NCBI RefSeq assembly: GCF_003589595.1
Contig: NW_020654422.1
Coordinates: forward strand, 15,840,344-15,904,343
Origin: Hyposmocoma kahamanoa
Lineage: Eukaryota > Arthropoda > Insecta > Lepidoptera > Cosmopterigidae
DNA: 64,000 nucleotides
Reading direction: 5' to 3'
A model generated the notes under the pieces. The model saw only the letters and a program-made list of their open reading frames with translations. It was not told the DNA's origin and made no database searches. A program made the translations under genes and the position numbers. Of the stretch, positions 34,049 to 45,393 are shown one piece after another. Position 1 is the stretch's first letter; each line of letters starts with the position of its first letter.

Positions 34049-34220
34049 TCCATGCCGGACTGTCACGCAGAGGACCTGGGTTCGATTCCCAGGCCGGGAG
34101 ATTTATGTGTAAGACCTACATTTATTTCTCTCGTGAGTTTGGGTGTAATTTGTGGTTGTCTATGTGTGTGTCCATGGCACCCACAGGGAATCCCTAGTGC
34201 GGGGCTATGAGTTGTATTGC
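34049..34220 (+). mobile_element. SINE family A, copy 6
   Basis: The head is catgccggactgtcacgcag with ggttcgattccc. The body is intact apart from a small deletion at cacccacagggaatccc. The (TTAT) tail is short. Confidence 0.83.
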
Positions 34221-34235
34221 GTTTATTTATTAATC

Positions 34236-34440
34236 TATTGTTTATTCGTAAGGCAGATTCCCTTGAGAAGAATGAGCAAGAACCTCTAGGGTTCGCTTGT
34301 TATAAATAAATATTTGTATACATTTTATTACATACATTTATTATTTCAAACATAGATCGAGACAACCTGCAAGAGCTAAACTGGTCACTACCACTGATGT
34401 TTGTCATTCAAATACTTAGTATAATAGCTTTTTGTTTCAC
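34236..34440 (+). repeat. family D interspersed repeat, copy 1
   Basis: Shared core attcgtaaggcagattccc, gagaagaatgagcaagaa and gttataaataaa, followed by a longer 3' part with gacaacctgcaagagctaa. Other copies are at 38056, 42106 (minus), 46686, 54505 (minus) and 62374 (minus). Confidence 0.65.
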
Positions 34441-36022
34441 TATAGTTTAAAACATCGTGAATTATGCATATCCAAAATATGACTACATCTTTTTGTTAGA
34501 GCTGGAGAAGCTATCATTAAGCAAGCCATAAATGTTGTTGCTAGCTGCGACTACCGCAAGACGTGTCGTACGACGCAATGTGATTTCCTGAGGAAAGTAC
34601 ATAATGTACTTAATTTCTATTTGATTGCAGTTAGTGATAAATGACGGAAATGTTACTAATGCCTATTCATGTTTATTGAAATTTTATTGTCAATACGTTA
34701 ATGATATAATCATTTATTTATTGGACACATCTAAACTAATGCCGTTAGTATAAACAGCGACTTATTTAGGAATTTAAAACAATAATAATAGATTAATTAA
34801 AACTATAGGTATTTTTATTATGATTAATGAATATAATTTATTAAATTTTGAAGTTGAATTGTATGAAAGGTAATAATTAGATTATAACTTTTTTATAAAC
34901 AAAAACCGAACTCAAAAGTTTGCTTTGCCGGTAGTATATATAAATAAGCAAAGCAACTGAAAACCTTCTAGTACAAAATGCTACTATAATCTGTACGAAT
35001 TTTTCGAAGATAAATATTAAATTATATGGTGTTTTTTTTTTAAATGGGATAGTATAGGGAAATCCGAAAGCATAGAGGATACAAAGAAACTGTCTTAGGA
35101 CAGTACAGCCTTTTTTTTGTGAAAACAATTTTGGCTAGTTAATTTTATGGTCAAGCGTGAGTGGTCCATAAAAATGAATAAAATTGATCAAAATTTCCCA
35201 TTAAAAAAAACAGTATATGTTTGCATAAAGACTTTTAAAATAAGTAATGAGTGTTATTAGTTAATATCCAGCATATTTTATTTTTTTTAAGCTCGTAAGT
35301 GCCCTAGCCCCTATTTGCTACGCTCTTACTGGGTATCACTTATTAACGACCTTTATGTTATTTAAGACCTTTGTCAACTTTATATGGAGCGATCAATTGA
35401 ATTGAAAAACAAGATTTAATTAAATTCTTTACAATATAACTTTACATTTTACGTCTACACACTTTTAACGTAACTTATGTAGTAATGTGTTAGTTGTTAC
35501 GTCGTTTAGGTAAAACTTCGGTGAGGTACAGCATAGACACTCCTAGTAAAAAATTTTAGTTGGTTCGCCAACCACAGCTTGCGTAACGGTTGCAATTTTA
35601 TAATTGTATAATAACAGGTAGAAAATAAATTTTATTATTAAAAAAGATATAATAAAATGTGTTTCTATACTATGAGACTTGGAACCATGAAATTCTCAGA
35701 ACTATAATCAAATAGGTACTGCGATCATCCGGAAATCAGACCGTGTGGCCTCGTCCTTATCGCGCAAATCGTCGAGTTAAAGATTTGGTATAATCACTAA
35801 TCACCTACATAGTAGGTTTCGTGTTGTCCTGAGATTCAATTAAGAACTGTTTTATAAACTTCCGCGTCTATAGTGTTAAAATAAATATGTAGGCATAAAA
35901 AACTAAATAAATTATGCCCTTGTAGTACAAATATTCATTCAATTTTGCAGCAGTAGAGCTCCTTAAGAAAGAGTGCATCTAATATGCGCATTATGATTTG
36001 TCATTATGAGTATTATGATTGT
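34441..36022. other. unassigned AT-rich sequence
   Basis: No gene, RNA gene or classified repeat recognised. A short start of a family C-like sequence (aaaaaccgaactcaaaagtt) is at about 34901. Confidence 0.4.
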
Positions 36023-36167
36023 AGTAATGTGAACATTACTGCGCTTCAGATCAGATATTTGCGATTTAAAGCTCTGAGCGGCACTACAACTGTTATGGAC
36101 CAGCATGGTGCTTACCACCAGGCGCGCCACTTGTTCGTCGCGCCACTTAATATCATAAAAAAATATT
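36023..36167 (-). mobile_element. family B interspersed repeat, copy 3 (partial)
   Basis: The reverse complement reads the family head (cgcgacgaacaagtg, tggtaagcacc) and gagctttaaatcgcaaat. Confidence 0.7.
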
Positions 36168-38049
36168 AAACCTAGCAACTAGCAACGCAAGACATTCCAG
36201 TCATATCCAGCAAGTTTCTACTTCGAGCATTTTAACTCTACAAGTGTGACGTAGGTTACGAAGGCTTTCTTACGTTCAATGCGACAATACCATTTGATAA
36301 AGTTCTTTATAAAAGTCAACAAAGCTTTAGAAAGCACGAAATGCGTTATCGTTGACAAATCACTTTCGCCAGTAGATCGGTGACATTGTTACCTGTTGCT
36401 TGCCTTGACTTATCGAAACGATAGCGTCGCTAGTCGCTACAGTACACGCTTTGTCATAAACTATAAGATTTTATCCTTAATACCATTTTGCTGACGAACT
36501 GGGTAAGAATTGTCACCAATAGGAGTAACAAAGAGATACTGAAACTTTTTTTTATTACTGACTTGCTTTTGTAAGCATTCTTTATAAAAAAAGGTCAATG
36601 GTACCAAGTTAATAATACATAGTTTACCATAATTGCGAGCGATTTTGAAAAACTTTCAATGTTTAACTAGTACAGTCAACAACAAGCTGGGTTGTAACTT
36701 TTACGCTGGCCTTTTTTTGTAAGAAATAAGTGCGCATTTGACCTCCATCTTACCTGATGGAAAGTGATGATGAGGTCGACGATGGAGCGTACACACCGTC
36801 TAATAGTATTTAAATGAAACCTTATATAGTAAAGGATATATGCTTTTGTCCCTACTCAAAAAAATTTAAATACAGTAGCTAGTTTAGTTAAAAATTTAAT
36901 TTGGATTACTTCGGTAACCTCGGGATATCACTGTGGGCGCTTAACGTGAAGGTCTCGGGTTCAATTTCATGAGCACTACTCTCGAAACACGAAATCCGTA
37001 ATGACGGCGTTTTAACATTATGAATGACCTACAGAGTTTCGATCGGGGCTACTCGTAGAACTAGAAATGTGTGACAGCGCGATTTGATAGTTTCGAACAG
37101 GCCCGTCTTTTCGTTGAAGGACTTCGAAAGTAGTTCCGTAGGTCATACATAGTGGGAAAACGATTATGGATTTCATGGTTCGAGATCAAATGAGTTTACA
37201 AAACGAACTTTTCTGAATTGCTTTACGTCTAGTCATCGTTGGTACCCCGTGTTTTTTTCCTTATTCTGGTACTCTGGTTTAGAAGGTGGTTTAGAACATT
37301 ATTCTTATTATAAATTTTCTCATTGGTGAAAAAATTGTCACTACTTTCGTACCCTGTTCTAGTCAGTTCGTTCCTTACTTGCACCAGGACTTGAGTACTT
37401 CAACTAACCTACGCTTTCCATTATCAAGTAGTATGTAACAAACAAAAGAATTTAAACGCGATCGCGGCGCTGATACGAGTCCATCAGTGCACACCTGTGA
37501 ACGTAACAATATGTTTAAGAAATTAAAAATGCTTCGATAACGCGATTTCCCTCTTTCATATGAACGCGTGTTATTACGTCACAAATGGGAATCAGAATAC
37601 CTTACCTGTGTTTTGGTGTTACCTACACAACCATGGCGTTTAGTAAAAAATGAGACATACTTGAAAGTGTGTGTTTTAACGAAAAAAAAAGAGAAAATCA
37701 ATGACAAACATAATAAGTGAGTTGATAACTACATCTTTGAGGCAGTACCCAAAGCACACAGATAACAAACAATTTTGAAAAGGTTGATTAGTGAGCCGCT
37801 ACCTCGGTTTCTATGACTCATGACAAATAATGAAAATAATAACACTATTAGAAATAGTGTCCGTGCGCTATTCAAACCTCGTTTATAAATATTTGTATCC
37901 ATGTATTGTATATAATAATTTTTTGTTTGTTCTAAGTTTTAAGTTATTTTGTTACTAACACTATGGATTTATAGTCCGAAATAAATGATTATTATTATTG
38001 TCATCATGTCAAAATCAAAATTACACTTTAAATAGTTATATTGATTAAA
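36168..38049. other. unassigned sequence
   Basis: No gene recognised. A short block (36733-36785: gcgcatttgacctccatctt, gatggaaagtgatgatgagg) recurs inverted at 38397-38450. These are probably two pieces of one old repeat. Confidence 0.4.
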
Positions 38050-38055
38050 CTTTAC

Positions 38056-38292
38056 TGCTCATTCGTAAGGCAGGTTCCCCTGAAAAGAAGGAGTGAGAAA
38101 TTCTAGGGGTTGCTCTTTGTAAATAAACATGTATACACATTTATCATTTACAATATCTATTTCAAATATCGAAATAACTAGCAAGAGCTAACGAATAAGA
38201 ATAAGACTAAACGGGTTCCTACCATGGATTTTTGTCTTCCAAATACACAGTAAAAGTTTAAGTTTTAAACTCGTGATAGGCAAATTTTGAAT
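38056..38292 (+). repeat. family D interspersed repeat, copy 2
   Basis: tgctcattcgtaaggcaggt, gaaaagaaggagtgagaaat and gttgctctttgtaaataaac, followed by the longer 3' part seen also at 34236. Confidence 0.65.
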
Positions 38293-38499
38293 ATCAACTG
38301 GAATGTTGTATTACAGAGCGCATAACCCTCTAAATGAATTTGTGACTTTGTGAAGATTACTGCCAAGAACAGACAGTTTACTCTTATTTCTCGTCGACCT
38401 CATCGTCACTTTCCATCAGGTGAGATGGAAGTCAAATGCGCACTTACATTTTATAAAAAAAAGTATCGATAGCTCTAATGAACACTACGTCAACTTAAT

Positions 38500-39000
38500 T
38501 TTCGGACCTGTTCTATTTTTATTTTGTTCTCCGGCAAGTAGGTGATGCTGACACGCTCCACATGAATTATTCTGCCCTATGTGTGTCCTTACTTACTTAC
38601 TGTCTTACGGTTTGGGGTGGTGCGGCAAAAACCACTATGCTTAAACTGGAAAGAGCTCAGAGGTCAGTCTGAAAGGTTATGTTTAAAAAGCCTTATCGGT
38701 ACCCAACTTCTCTATTATACGCCGACTCCTCAGTTCTATCAGTAAGGCAGCTACATATGCTATTAAAATATGATCCTACATTCCTTCGGAAACGTAGATG
38801 TAGTAATGTATTTAAATTTAAGTTAGTCCTATATTAAAGGCAATATAGGACTAACTTGCCTGGAAAGGCACTTCCGTGTTCTCAGCGCTCGTTTATATAA
38901 CTTCATTAACAGTAAAATAAATATATACTCTCTTTCCCGTTACGAAATGAAGGAAAAATTAGACCTTGTATACATGCAAAAGCAACAATTGCAAAAATAA
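38500..39000 (+). pseudogene. decayed non-LTR retrotransposon RT C-terminus
   Basis: Plus-strand fragments read LTVWGGAAKTTMLKLERAQR, VMFKKPYRYPTSLLYADSSV and LRQLHMLLKY-like sequence (here VRQLHMLLKYDPTF). Later comes NFINSKINIYSLSRYEMKEK, the classic end of lepidopteran jockey-type RT ORFs. Frame breaks and an internal inverted duplication (38820-38857) show decay. Confidence 0.75.
38820..38857. repeat. perfect 16-bp inverted duplication, 6-nt spacer
   Basis: aagttagtcctatatt at 38820-38835 is exactly complementary to 38842-38857; the spacer is aaaggc. It lies within the RT relic. Confidence 0.95.
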
Positions 39001-39065
39001 CTAATAATAAATGTATTATTTCCGTAGTATTTGTAGTGGCTATCAATAAAGTTATTATTATTATT

Positions 39066-39330
39066 ATCATGATCAACTCATTTCTACGCCCCATTATTGG
39101 GCACGGGTCTCCTCTCAGGCGAGGGTATAGGCCATAAACCGCCACTCTGGCCGTTTTCCAAGGGTTGTGAACCTTCTTCGACGTGCAGGTTTCATCACGA
39201 TGTTGTCCTTCACCGAAAAGCTCATGGTAAATTTCATATTAAATTTCGCATATAAATTCAAGGCGCAAGCTCGGATTCGTACCCACGGCCTCTGCTTATG
39301 AGGCAGTACGTCAAACTAGACTACGCACTC
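39066..39330 (-). mobile_element. family G SINE (tRNA-like head), copy 1
   Basis: The reverse complement carries a tRNA-like head (aggccgtgggtacgaatccg), then gagcttttcggtgaaggac, catcgtgatgaaacctgcac, aaggttcacaaccc and ggagacccgtgcccaataat. It matches the plus copy at 52778-53095. Confidence 0.8.
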
Positions 39331-40794
39331 TAGGCGTATACTGTTTCCAATAATAAAATGTAGTTATGAAATATAACAAATAAAAGGAAACAAACACTGT
39401 GACAACGAATACATTTTAAAACATTTTAACCTAGTCATAGGCATTATAGCTGGGTGTGTTGGAAAGCGTGTCAACAGTGCGCACAACGAGTTGTAGGTGA
39501 CTAATGGATAGACAATAGTGCTGGCAAATAGCTGATGCAATCACGGTTGCCAGGTACAATTGGATTCTGGCACCAAGATTTGATTAAAAACTAAATAACC
39601 TGCTGTAGACGGTTTTTTATACAGCGCTTTCAATATCATTTTGTATTATCATTTTGTCGGTTGGCTTAAATCCAAAGCAACATTGATTTCACTGAGTTTT
39701 CATGCACTATTTGCCTCAAAATGCTAGTAGATTGAGCATCAAAATTTGTGGATGAACGCAGGTTACGAAAATATAGCTTTGCGTGCAGACACACGAGTTG
39801 AAATCTTCGAAACTGTGGCAACCCTGGCTTCTCTAGCTGGAACTAGAGGATGTGATTAAGAACGACAGGGAACCGCTTAAACGACAAACAAATTGAAAAA
39901 ATATATCCAGATGAATTTTGCAAAAAAAAGCAAATTCACTTTGTTGAATTATTTAATAAAGATTATATGTCACATCAACTTCCTGGTGGATAGGGAATTC
40001 TATGTGTTATAAGTACCAGAGTAAAGAATTAAATCCAGGAGCACTATCCAGCACATCCAAACCAGAACCTTTCCTAAATTAGGCCTACCGAGTGCGGAAC
40101 TTAGAAATGCATGAGGCGTTCCGCCCTAGCGCCCAGACTGCTATCTTCTAGAACACCAAGGTCGACAAACAAATGGTACGAACAAATTTACAAGTTCAAT
40201 TGACTAAAAAGCATCCGGTGATTTACGTATAATATATTTTTTTAGCAAATACGCACCAAACCAATGTTCTGTTCCGGTCATTTCCGATTCGTGATTTTAT
40301 CAACGTTTTCTAAAACGATAATGGAATAGGTAGAACAAGGTAAAACAATCAATGGAAAAATTTGACGTCAACTCCTTCTACTGTGCCGGTGATGATAAGA
40401 AAACCAAAAGTTTGACGTAAAATGCCTACACAATCAAATTAAACTTAATGCGTTGCACGAAAACGCTGAAAGCAGCTGTTTCTACAAAGATAACGTGTAA
40501 TCGATATCATTTGAGCCCGCAATTTACTTACAAACGTTATCATATGTAAACCCTACATATAACGTTTTATAAAATATAAATGGAAAGTAGATTAATATTA
40601 TTGTAAATAAGAAAATAGATAATAGTAAATTTAATAATTTTAATTTCGTAAAAAATGTGTATGGTTAAAATATTTTACAAGCCGTAAGTAGCGTAAATAT
40701 GATTAAGTTATTTGGTAAATTAAAAATAAGGCAGTATCATTAAAATTAAATTTTCATAATTATAGTTAAAAATAAGGTGGTTTGCATTAATATT
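39331..40794. other. unassigned sequence
   Basis: No gene recognised and no repeat family assigned. Confidence 0.4.
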
Positions 40795-40990
40795 AGACTG
40801 TTTGATGAGTAAGTCCATCTCAGTCAGCCGTTATCATGTGACCTGTAACAAGCCCGAAACGTTGGTTTGTTTAAAAAAAAAAAGAAAAAAATGTTACGAG
40901 TATTTTAGCTCCGAAAATAAAAAAAATTTTTTCTATGAGCAGTAATTGCGAAAACTTCAGTTTCCGCAATTGCTACACATAGAAAAGATA
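40795..40990 (-). repeat. family E interspersed repeat
   Basis: ttatcatgtgacctgtaaca, gcccgaaacgttggtttgtt and later agctccgaaaataaaaaa are the inverse of the family E core (aacaaaccgacgtttcgggc, ggtcctatggtcacgg). Confidence 0.55.
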
Positions 40991-41776
40991 GAATAGATTA
41001 TATAAATGCCACTTATGTTAAAAATAATAGTAATTTTGTCAATGAAAGTAGTAATAGACATAGTATTAATACGAAGACCGAAAACAAAAAGGATGTCCTT
41101 GACTGTCATTTTCAGAAAGGCACAAGTTCTTCTTACCTATAATAAGATTCCTGTTCATATTTAAAATTTGCTATTTATTAAATTTAAAAGTACTGCCAAA
41201 GAAAAAAATTATACAAAAAAAATATTTTACTTTCTGCATACTTGGATGATGAAATCCATAGGAGTGATCCGTTTACATATTCTAGATTGTTTTTACCAAT
41301 GATATATTAATATTTATTTGTTATGCAAGGCTGCAAAGTTGTGGTTTGACGCGAGTGCTTGTATTGAATCCTGAGCGTAGCGAGGGTTTCAAGGCACAAG
41401 ACGCAAACACACAAGCGACTGCCGAGCGAAACACACAAGTTTTCATGAAAATGGTAGATGAAAAAAAACAGTTGAATTATAACAAATCAAGTTTTAATAA
41501 ACAAAATTAGTTATCGTTGTCAATTTAATGTCGACAATTAATAGGAATAAAATATGCCAACGGATTTAATAAATAATGTACGATAAATCGCGTAGTTGAA
41601 CGTTATGTTTTTTTTGTAAGGTGCACCACAGTCCATCGTCAATTTCGAATTTCAAAACCTTTTCCACGCTAGCGTGGAAAAAACGCTTTTACGCACATAT
41701 TTCTAACGAGAAAGAAATCATTTCCGAGCTAGTGAGGTGCAAAATAAATGTTATTATAAACTTGCACAAACACCTT

Positions 41777-41979
41777 TTTTATGATACCAAGCGACGGGAG
41801 GAACTAGTCGTGCGCTTGGTGGGAAGTGACACGCCTGTCCATAACATCTGCCACTCAGAGCTTTAAACTCCAACTCAAGATCCGAAGGACATTGCGCCTG
41901 TCACCCTAAGACATAAGTTGACATGTCCCATGTGCCTTCTCCAGCATCTTTACCCTTCAAAACCGGAACGCAGTATTGG
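41777..41979 (+). mobile_element. family B interspersed repeat, copy 4
   Basis: ttttatgataccaagcgacg, ggaactagtcgtgcgcttgg, gacacgcctgtccataac, tgccactcagagctttaaac, and the later cccatgtgccttct..cttcaaaaccggaacgcagt. Confidence 0.78.
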
Positions 41980-42105
41980 AGTTAGTCATCAAACAGCACC
42001 CTACTACGAACACTTTTCTAAACTATAGCTACAAAAACTGAATTTCATTTTTACCATTTTATTTTAATTTACTAAAGAACGTGTTGAAATATATATGGAT
42101 TGTAA

Positions 42106-42215
42106 AATCTATTTACAAAGAGCAACAACCTCGTTCTTCTCAGGAGAATCTGCCTTACGAACGATACATATTAATGTAATATGCTTACCTACGAAACAAA
42201 CATCCTATTGGAATT
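42106..42215 (-). repeat. family D interspersed repeat, copy 3
   Basis: The reverse complement reads tcgtaaggcagattctcctg, agaagaacgag and gttgctctttgtaaat. Confidence 0.6.
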
Positions 42216-42471
42216 CTTCAATCATAAATTTAAATGTACTCGTACACTATCGCAGCCATACACTGGTCTTTTGTTATTTATGCTTGTTTTACTTATTATT
42301 ACTCTTGTATGTATGTAGCATGTATCAAATAAATGAATATCTATCCAAGTACCTTTTACACACAATATTAAATTAACCCTCAACGCCGACATTACATGTA
42401 ATTGAATAAATATTGTATATATACATTGTACATAAATTACTAAATGAAATTCAATTGTTGTTGCCATTTAA

Positions 42472-42665
42472 TTGTTACCATGCTGGACTGCCACGCAGAG
42501 GTCCTAGGTTCGATTCCCGGGCCGGGAGAAATATTTGTATGGGCCTACATTCATTTCTCTCGTGAGTTTGGGTGTAATTTGTGGTTGTCTATGTGTGTGT
42601 CCATGGCACCAGCGACACAGGGTTTCCCAATTGCGGGGCTATGTTGAGTGTGTGCGTTATTATTA
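42472..42665 (+). mobile_element. SINE family A, copy 7 (well preserved)
   Basis: ttgttaccatgctggactgc, ggttcgattcccgggccggg, agaaatatttgtatgggcct, ctctcgtgagtttgggtgta, gtgtgtccatggcacc, gtgcgttattatta. This copy shows the uninterrupted target site used by the TIR element at 13730. Confidence 0.9.
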
Positions 42666-42754
42666 ATAGTTAAAAGAACATACGTTAAATTACAATTGGC
42701 TAAATGGCTTTTGACACATAGCTTCTATAGTAATAAAGAATACCATGAAGCGAA

Positions 42755-42911
42755 ATATGTGGTCATGTTCGAGAGGGTGCAAAATAAATTCACTAGGTAC
42801 CTCTATACGAAACAATACGGCGTTTACCCATTTTACCCTCTGATGTACCTAAGCGTATTTCTTTTAGGAATGGTTGGCTACACACTTAAAGTAGGCGAGA
42901 ACTTGCACTAG
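42755..42911 (+). pseudogene. non-LTR RT C-terminal fragment
   Basis: Plus-strand reading VVMFERVQNKFTRYLYTKQY, GVYPFYPLMYLSVFLLGMVG. It is the same RT C-terminal family as 3347-4415. The SINE A tail lies about 90 bp upstream (ending 42665). Confidence 0.75.
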
Positions 42912-42959
42912 TATCCTATATTTTGAAAACTTATTAGAGGAAAGATTTCCATTCCAGAA

Positions 42960-43110
42960 CTTTTGGATTAAATAGGCATGTGTCTTTCGGACGGGTATGT
43001 GTAGCGTCGGCGGCGGCCGCATCTGCTGGCCGTACCACGCGGAGGACCAACCTGCTGAACAAGGCGCCGCGCGCCGTTGACACACACGCTTCGCATTCGC
43101 AATTTGGTGG
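42960..43110. other. GC-rich block with open frames on both strands
   Basis: GC-rich and CpG-rich (gcggccgc, gcgccgcgcgcc) within AT-rich DNA. On plus, a tag at 42975 could act as acceptor and leave about 46 codons to a stop (reading ...SAGRTTRRTNLLNKAPRAV...). On minus, a frame starting at an ATG reads MRSVCVNGARRLVQQVG. Neither is recognised. It could be a terminal exon, a first exon (possibly of the minus-strand gene) or a transposon piece. Confidence 0.3.
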
Positions 43111-43363
43111 CCAATAACGTAAATATATTATTTTGTTCTTTGAGTGAACTCACAAGGGTAACTTTTTTTGTAATATGTTTTGAAAATTTATAGATTAGTT
43201 TAGTTATAGGCAGACATTTCATATGTAGCTTACTATATCATTAGGTAAAGTCCTGTAATGAAAGTTTATAAGTATTGATAAGTAAGTAAATAAATAAATA
43301 CTTAGAATTTACCCATCCTATTTTACATCTATATAGATTTTAAGATTTTGGTGGTTATTCACA

Positions 43364-43560
43364 AAATGGTTATCACTAATTACAGGTTTCTTACCACGAT
43401 ATGGGTTCTTTTTATTTTCTCGATATTTCAGAACGGTAACACGCTCCACGGTCACGGGTTGACTATTAAGTTTGATTATCCAGTGCGTGCTTACCATAAT
43501 AATAATAAAAACAAAAATGATTCGACTTCAATTTCACGTGTCGTTAAAGTGAGTGTGTTT
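43364..43560 (+). other. possible first exon of a secreted protein (weak)
   Basis: From ATG at 43348 or 43366 an open frame has a hydrophobic start (TTIWVLFIFSIF) followed by polar, Asn-rich sequence. A strong donor AAA|gtgagt sits near 43550, and the frame remains open to 43659 with a basic RRQRKR stretch. No homology is recognised and chance is possible. Confidence 0.2.
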
Positions 43561-43793
43561 TGTCAGGAAAAAAATTGTGACAATGGTAACGCCTTAAGTA
43601 ATCGAGATGAAGGTAATCGTCGACAGCGAAAGAGGGTAGCCAGATATGTCTGTCCTTAAAGCTGTCACCTGCCGCTGGCCAGTCAACCCGTGACTATGGA
43701 GTTTGCAAGGCCCAGACCACGGACAGGCCGGCACGGCAGGGAGTTTTTAGGTGACGAGTACCTTATAGAACCTTAATGTTATTATATATATTT

Positions 43794-43919
43794 ATTTATG
43801 ATACTAAGTAACGGGACGAACAAGTCGTGCGCCTGATGGCAAGCGACACGCCACTCCATAACAGTTGCAGTGCCACTCAGAGCTTCATATCTCAAAGATC
43901 TGAGAGGCACTGCCACTGA
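43794..43919 (+). mobile_element. family B interspersed repeat, copy 5 (5' part)
   Basis: atgatactaagtaacgggac, gaacaagtcgtgcgcctgat, ggcactgccactga. It stops after the first third. Confidence 0.75.
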
Positions 43920-44029
43920 CAACACACACACAAAACTGAATGCAATGCAATGCAAGAATTTGTGAATTGCTCCGCATCGCGCATTCCTGCGTTGTTAATC
44001 GTCTTTGAGTCTTTTCCCATGTTTTCAGA

Positions 44030-44313
44030 AGTGCAATACTCTTTTTACGATCCATGTCGCTGCCTAGTTTATAAAATACGTTCAGTACGGTTGACGATAG
44101 TCGAAGGAATGGATACCCGAACCGTGGTAGTGAGATGCCTTACCGCACGAAAGCGCATTGCAGCAATACGCGTCACAGTTGTCTGCGTTGCAAATTCGTA
44201 TCGCGCCGATTCGCATAGTATTTCGACCTTTAGTGATGCCGAAGGATCCGGCTTATGGGCGCCAGGCCTAACGGTTCCGAAATATCGGGAAAATAACAAT
44301 AAATCACACCATG
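44030..44313 (+). other. possible isolated exon (weak)
   Basis: Bounded by an acceptor-like tgttttcag and a donor-like CATG|gtaaga, the plus strand keeps one open frame: YDPCRCLVYKIRSVRLTIVE, then GMDTRTVVVRC and SGLWAPGLTVPKYRENN. It has higher GC than its flanks. The family is not recognised. It may be an exon of an unrelated gene or part of a transposon. Confidence 0.2.
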
Positions 44314-44561
44314 GTAAGAAACCTGTAATTAGTGATAGATAATCATCCAGTTTACATCAATTTGAAATGCAATTTTAATTGTAGAAACTAAACATGAACT
44401 TCCATTCATATTTGCACATCTGTTTGCAGGTTGAATACAATTGTACCTTATTTTACTTACTACTGTATTCAGGCACATAAACGTATTCAATTATTTGACA
44501 ATCAAGTGTTTACTTTCAGTAAAACTGGTATGGAGAAGAATATTAAGGCGGAGTATAAGGG

Positions 44562-44571
44562 NNNNNNNNNN
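44562..44571. other. assembly gap (10 N)
   Basis: Ten Ns flanked by cggagtata on the left and its complement tatactccg on the right. Confidence 0.99.
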
Positions 44572-44722
44572 TATACTCCGTACTGTGTTACCATGCTTTA
44601 TCTGTCACATACTTTATGTTAGAATAATCTCACAGTGCCGGGTTTTTTCAATGTGTACCTAAATGAATAGCGACAAAAATGCTCATGATAAAAGGTTATA
44701 AAAGCATTTTAGTAAAAGGGAA

Positions 44723-44830
44723 TGAAACTATTTTTTCGGATATAAATATTTTTTCAAATAACCCAACGTTTCGGATCCTTTACAGGTCACCGGGTTTTAG
44801 CCCAGAGCCTTGTTAACGTCGGATTAATAC
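44723..44830 (+). repeat. family E interspersed repeat
   Basis: gaatgaaactattttttcgg, ataaatattttttcaaataa, cccaacgtttcgg and tttacaggtcaccgg. Confidence 0.55.
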
Positions 44831-44976
44831 CCATTACCGCTCAAAATCGAGGTCAAAAACTATTAACAACTAAATATGTGTTATAAATCGAGATTTGTTT
44901 AAATGGAATGACATCATTACAAAAGTCTATGCTTTCTGATATAGACGATTCGATTTGCCTTTGTATTGAATGTTAA

Positions 44977-45155
44977 CTGCCTCTGTGGCGGAACGATTAC
45001 CATGCTGGACTGCCACGCAGTGGTCCTGGGTTCGATTCCCGGGCTGGGAGATATAATTGTACGGCCTATAATTATTCTCGTGAATTCGGGTGTAATTTGT
45101 GGTATTCTGTATGCGTGTCCAAGGTACCCATGATACAGGGTTTCCCATGTGTACG
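44977..45155 (+). mobile_element. SINE family A, copy 8
   Basis: ctgcctctgtggcggaacga, catgctggactgccacgcag, ggttcgattcccgggctggg, and a body ending at tttcccatgtg. It faces copy 9 tail to tail. Confidence 0.85.
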
Positions 45156-45208
45156 TATTACTGAACGGATTCACTTGAAAATCGCATTGAAATAATAATA
45201 ATAATAGT

Positions 45209-45393
45209 AACGCACACACTCATAACCACGCACTAGGGAAACCCTAGTGCGGGTGCCATGGACACACATATAGACAACTACAAATTACACCCAAACTCAT
45301 GAGAGACATAGATGAAGGCCTTACAAATGTTTCTCCCGGCCCGGGAATCGAAATCGGCGTGGCAGTCCAGCGTGGTAATCGTTAGGGAGGCAG
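45209..45393 (-). mobile_element. SINE family A, copy 9
   Basis: The reverse complement gives an almost complete SINE. An inner (AAT)n tract (45191-45206) separates it from copy 8. Together they form a large inverted repeat. Confidence 0.85.

Noticed and set aside
37020..37146. Imperfect inverted flanks atgacctac / gtaggtcat
   Set aside because: Arms too short and diverged to call an element.
43950..43985. Minus-strand EQF-like reading that might be the ATP10 M1 exon
   Set aside because: The surrounding residues do not match the P4 N-terminal region and no splice sites support it.
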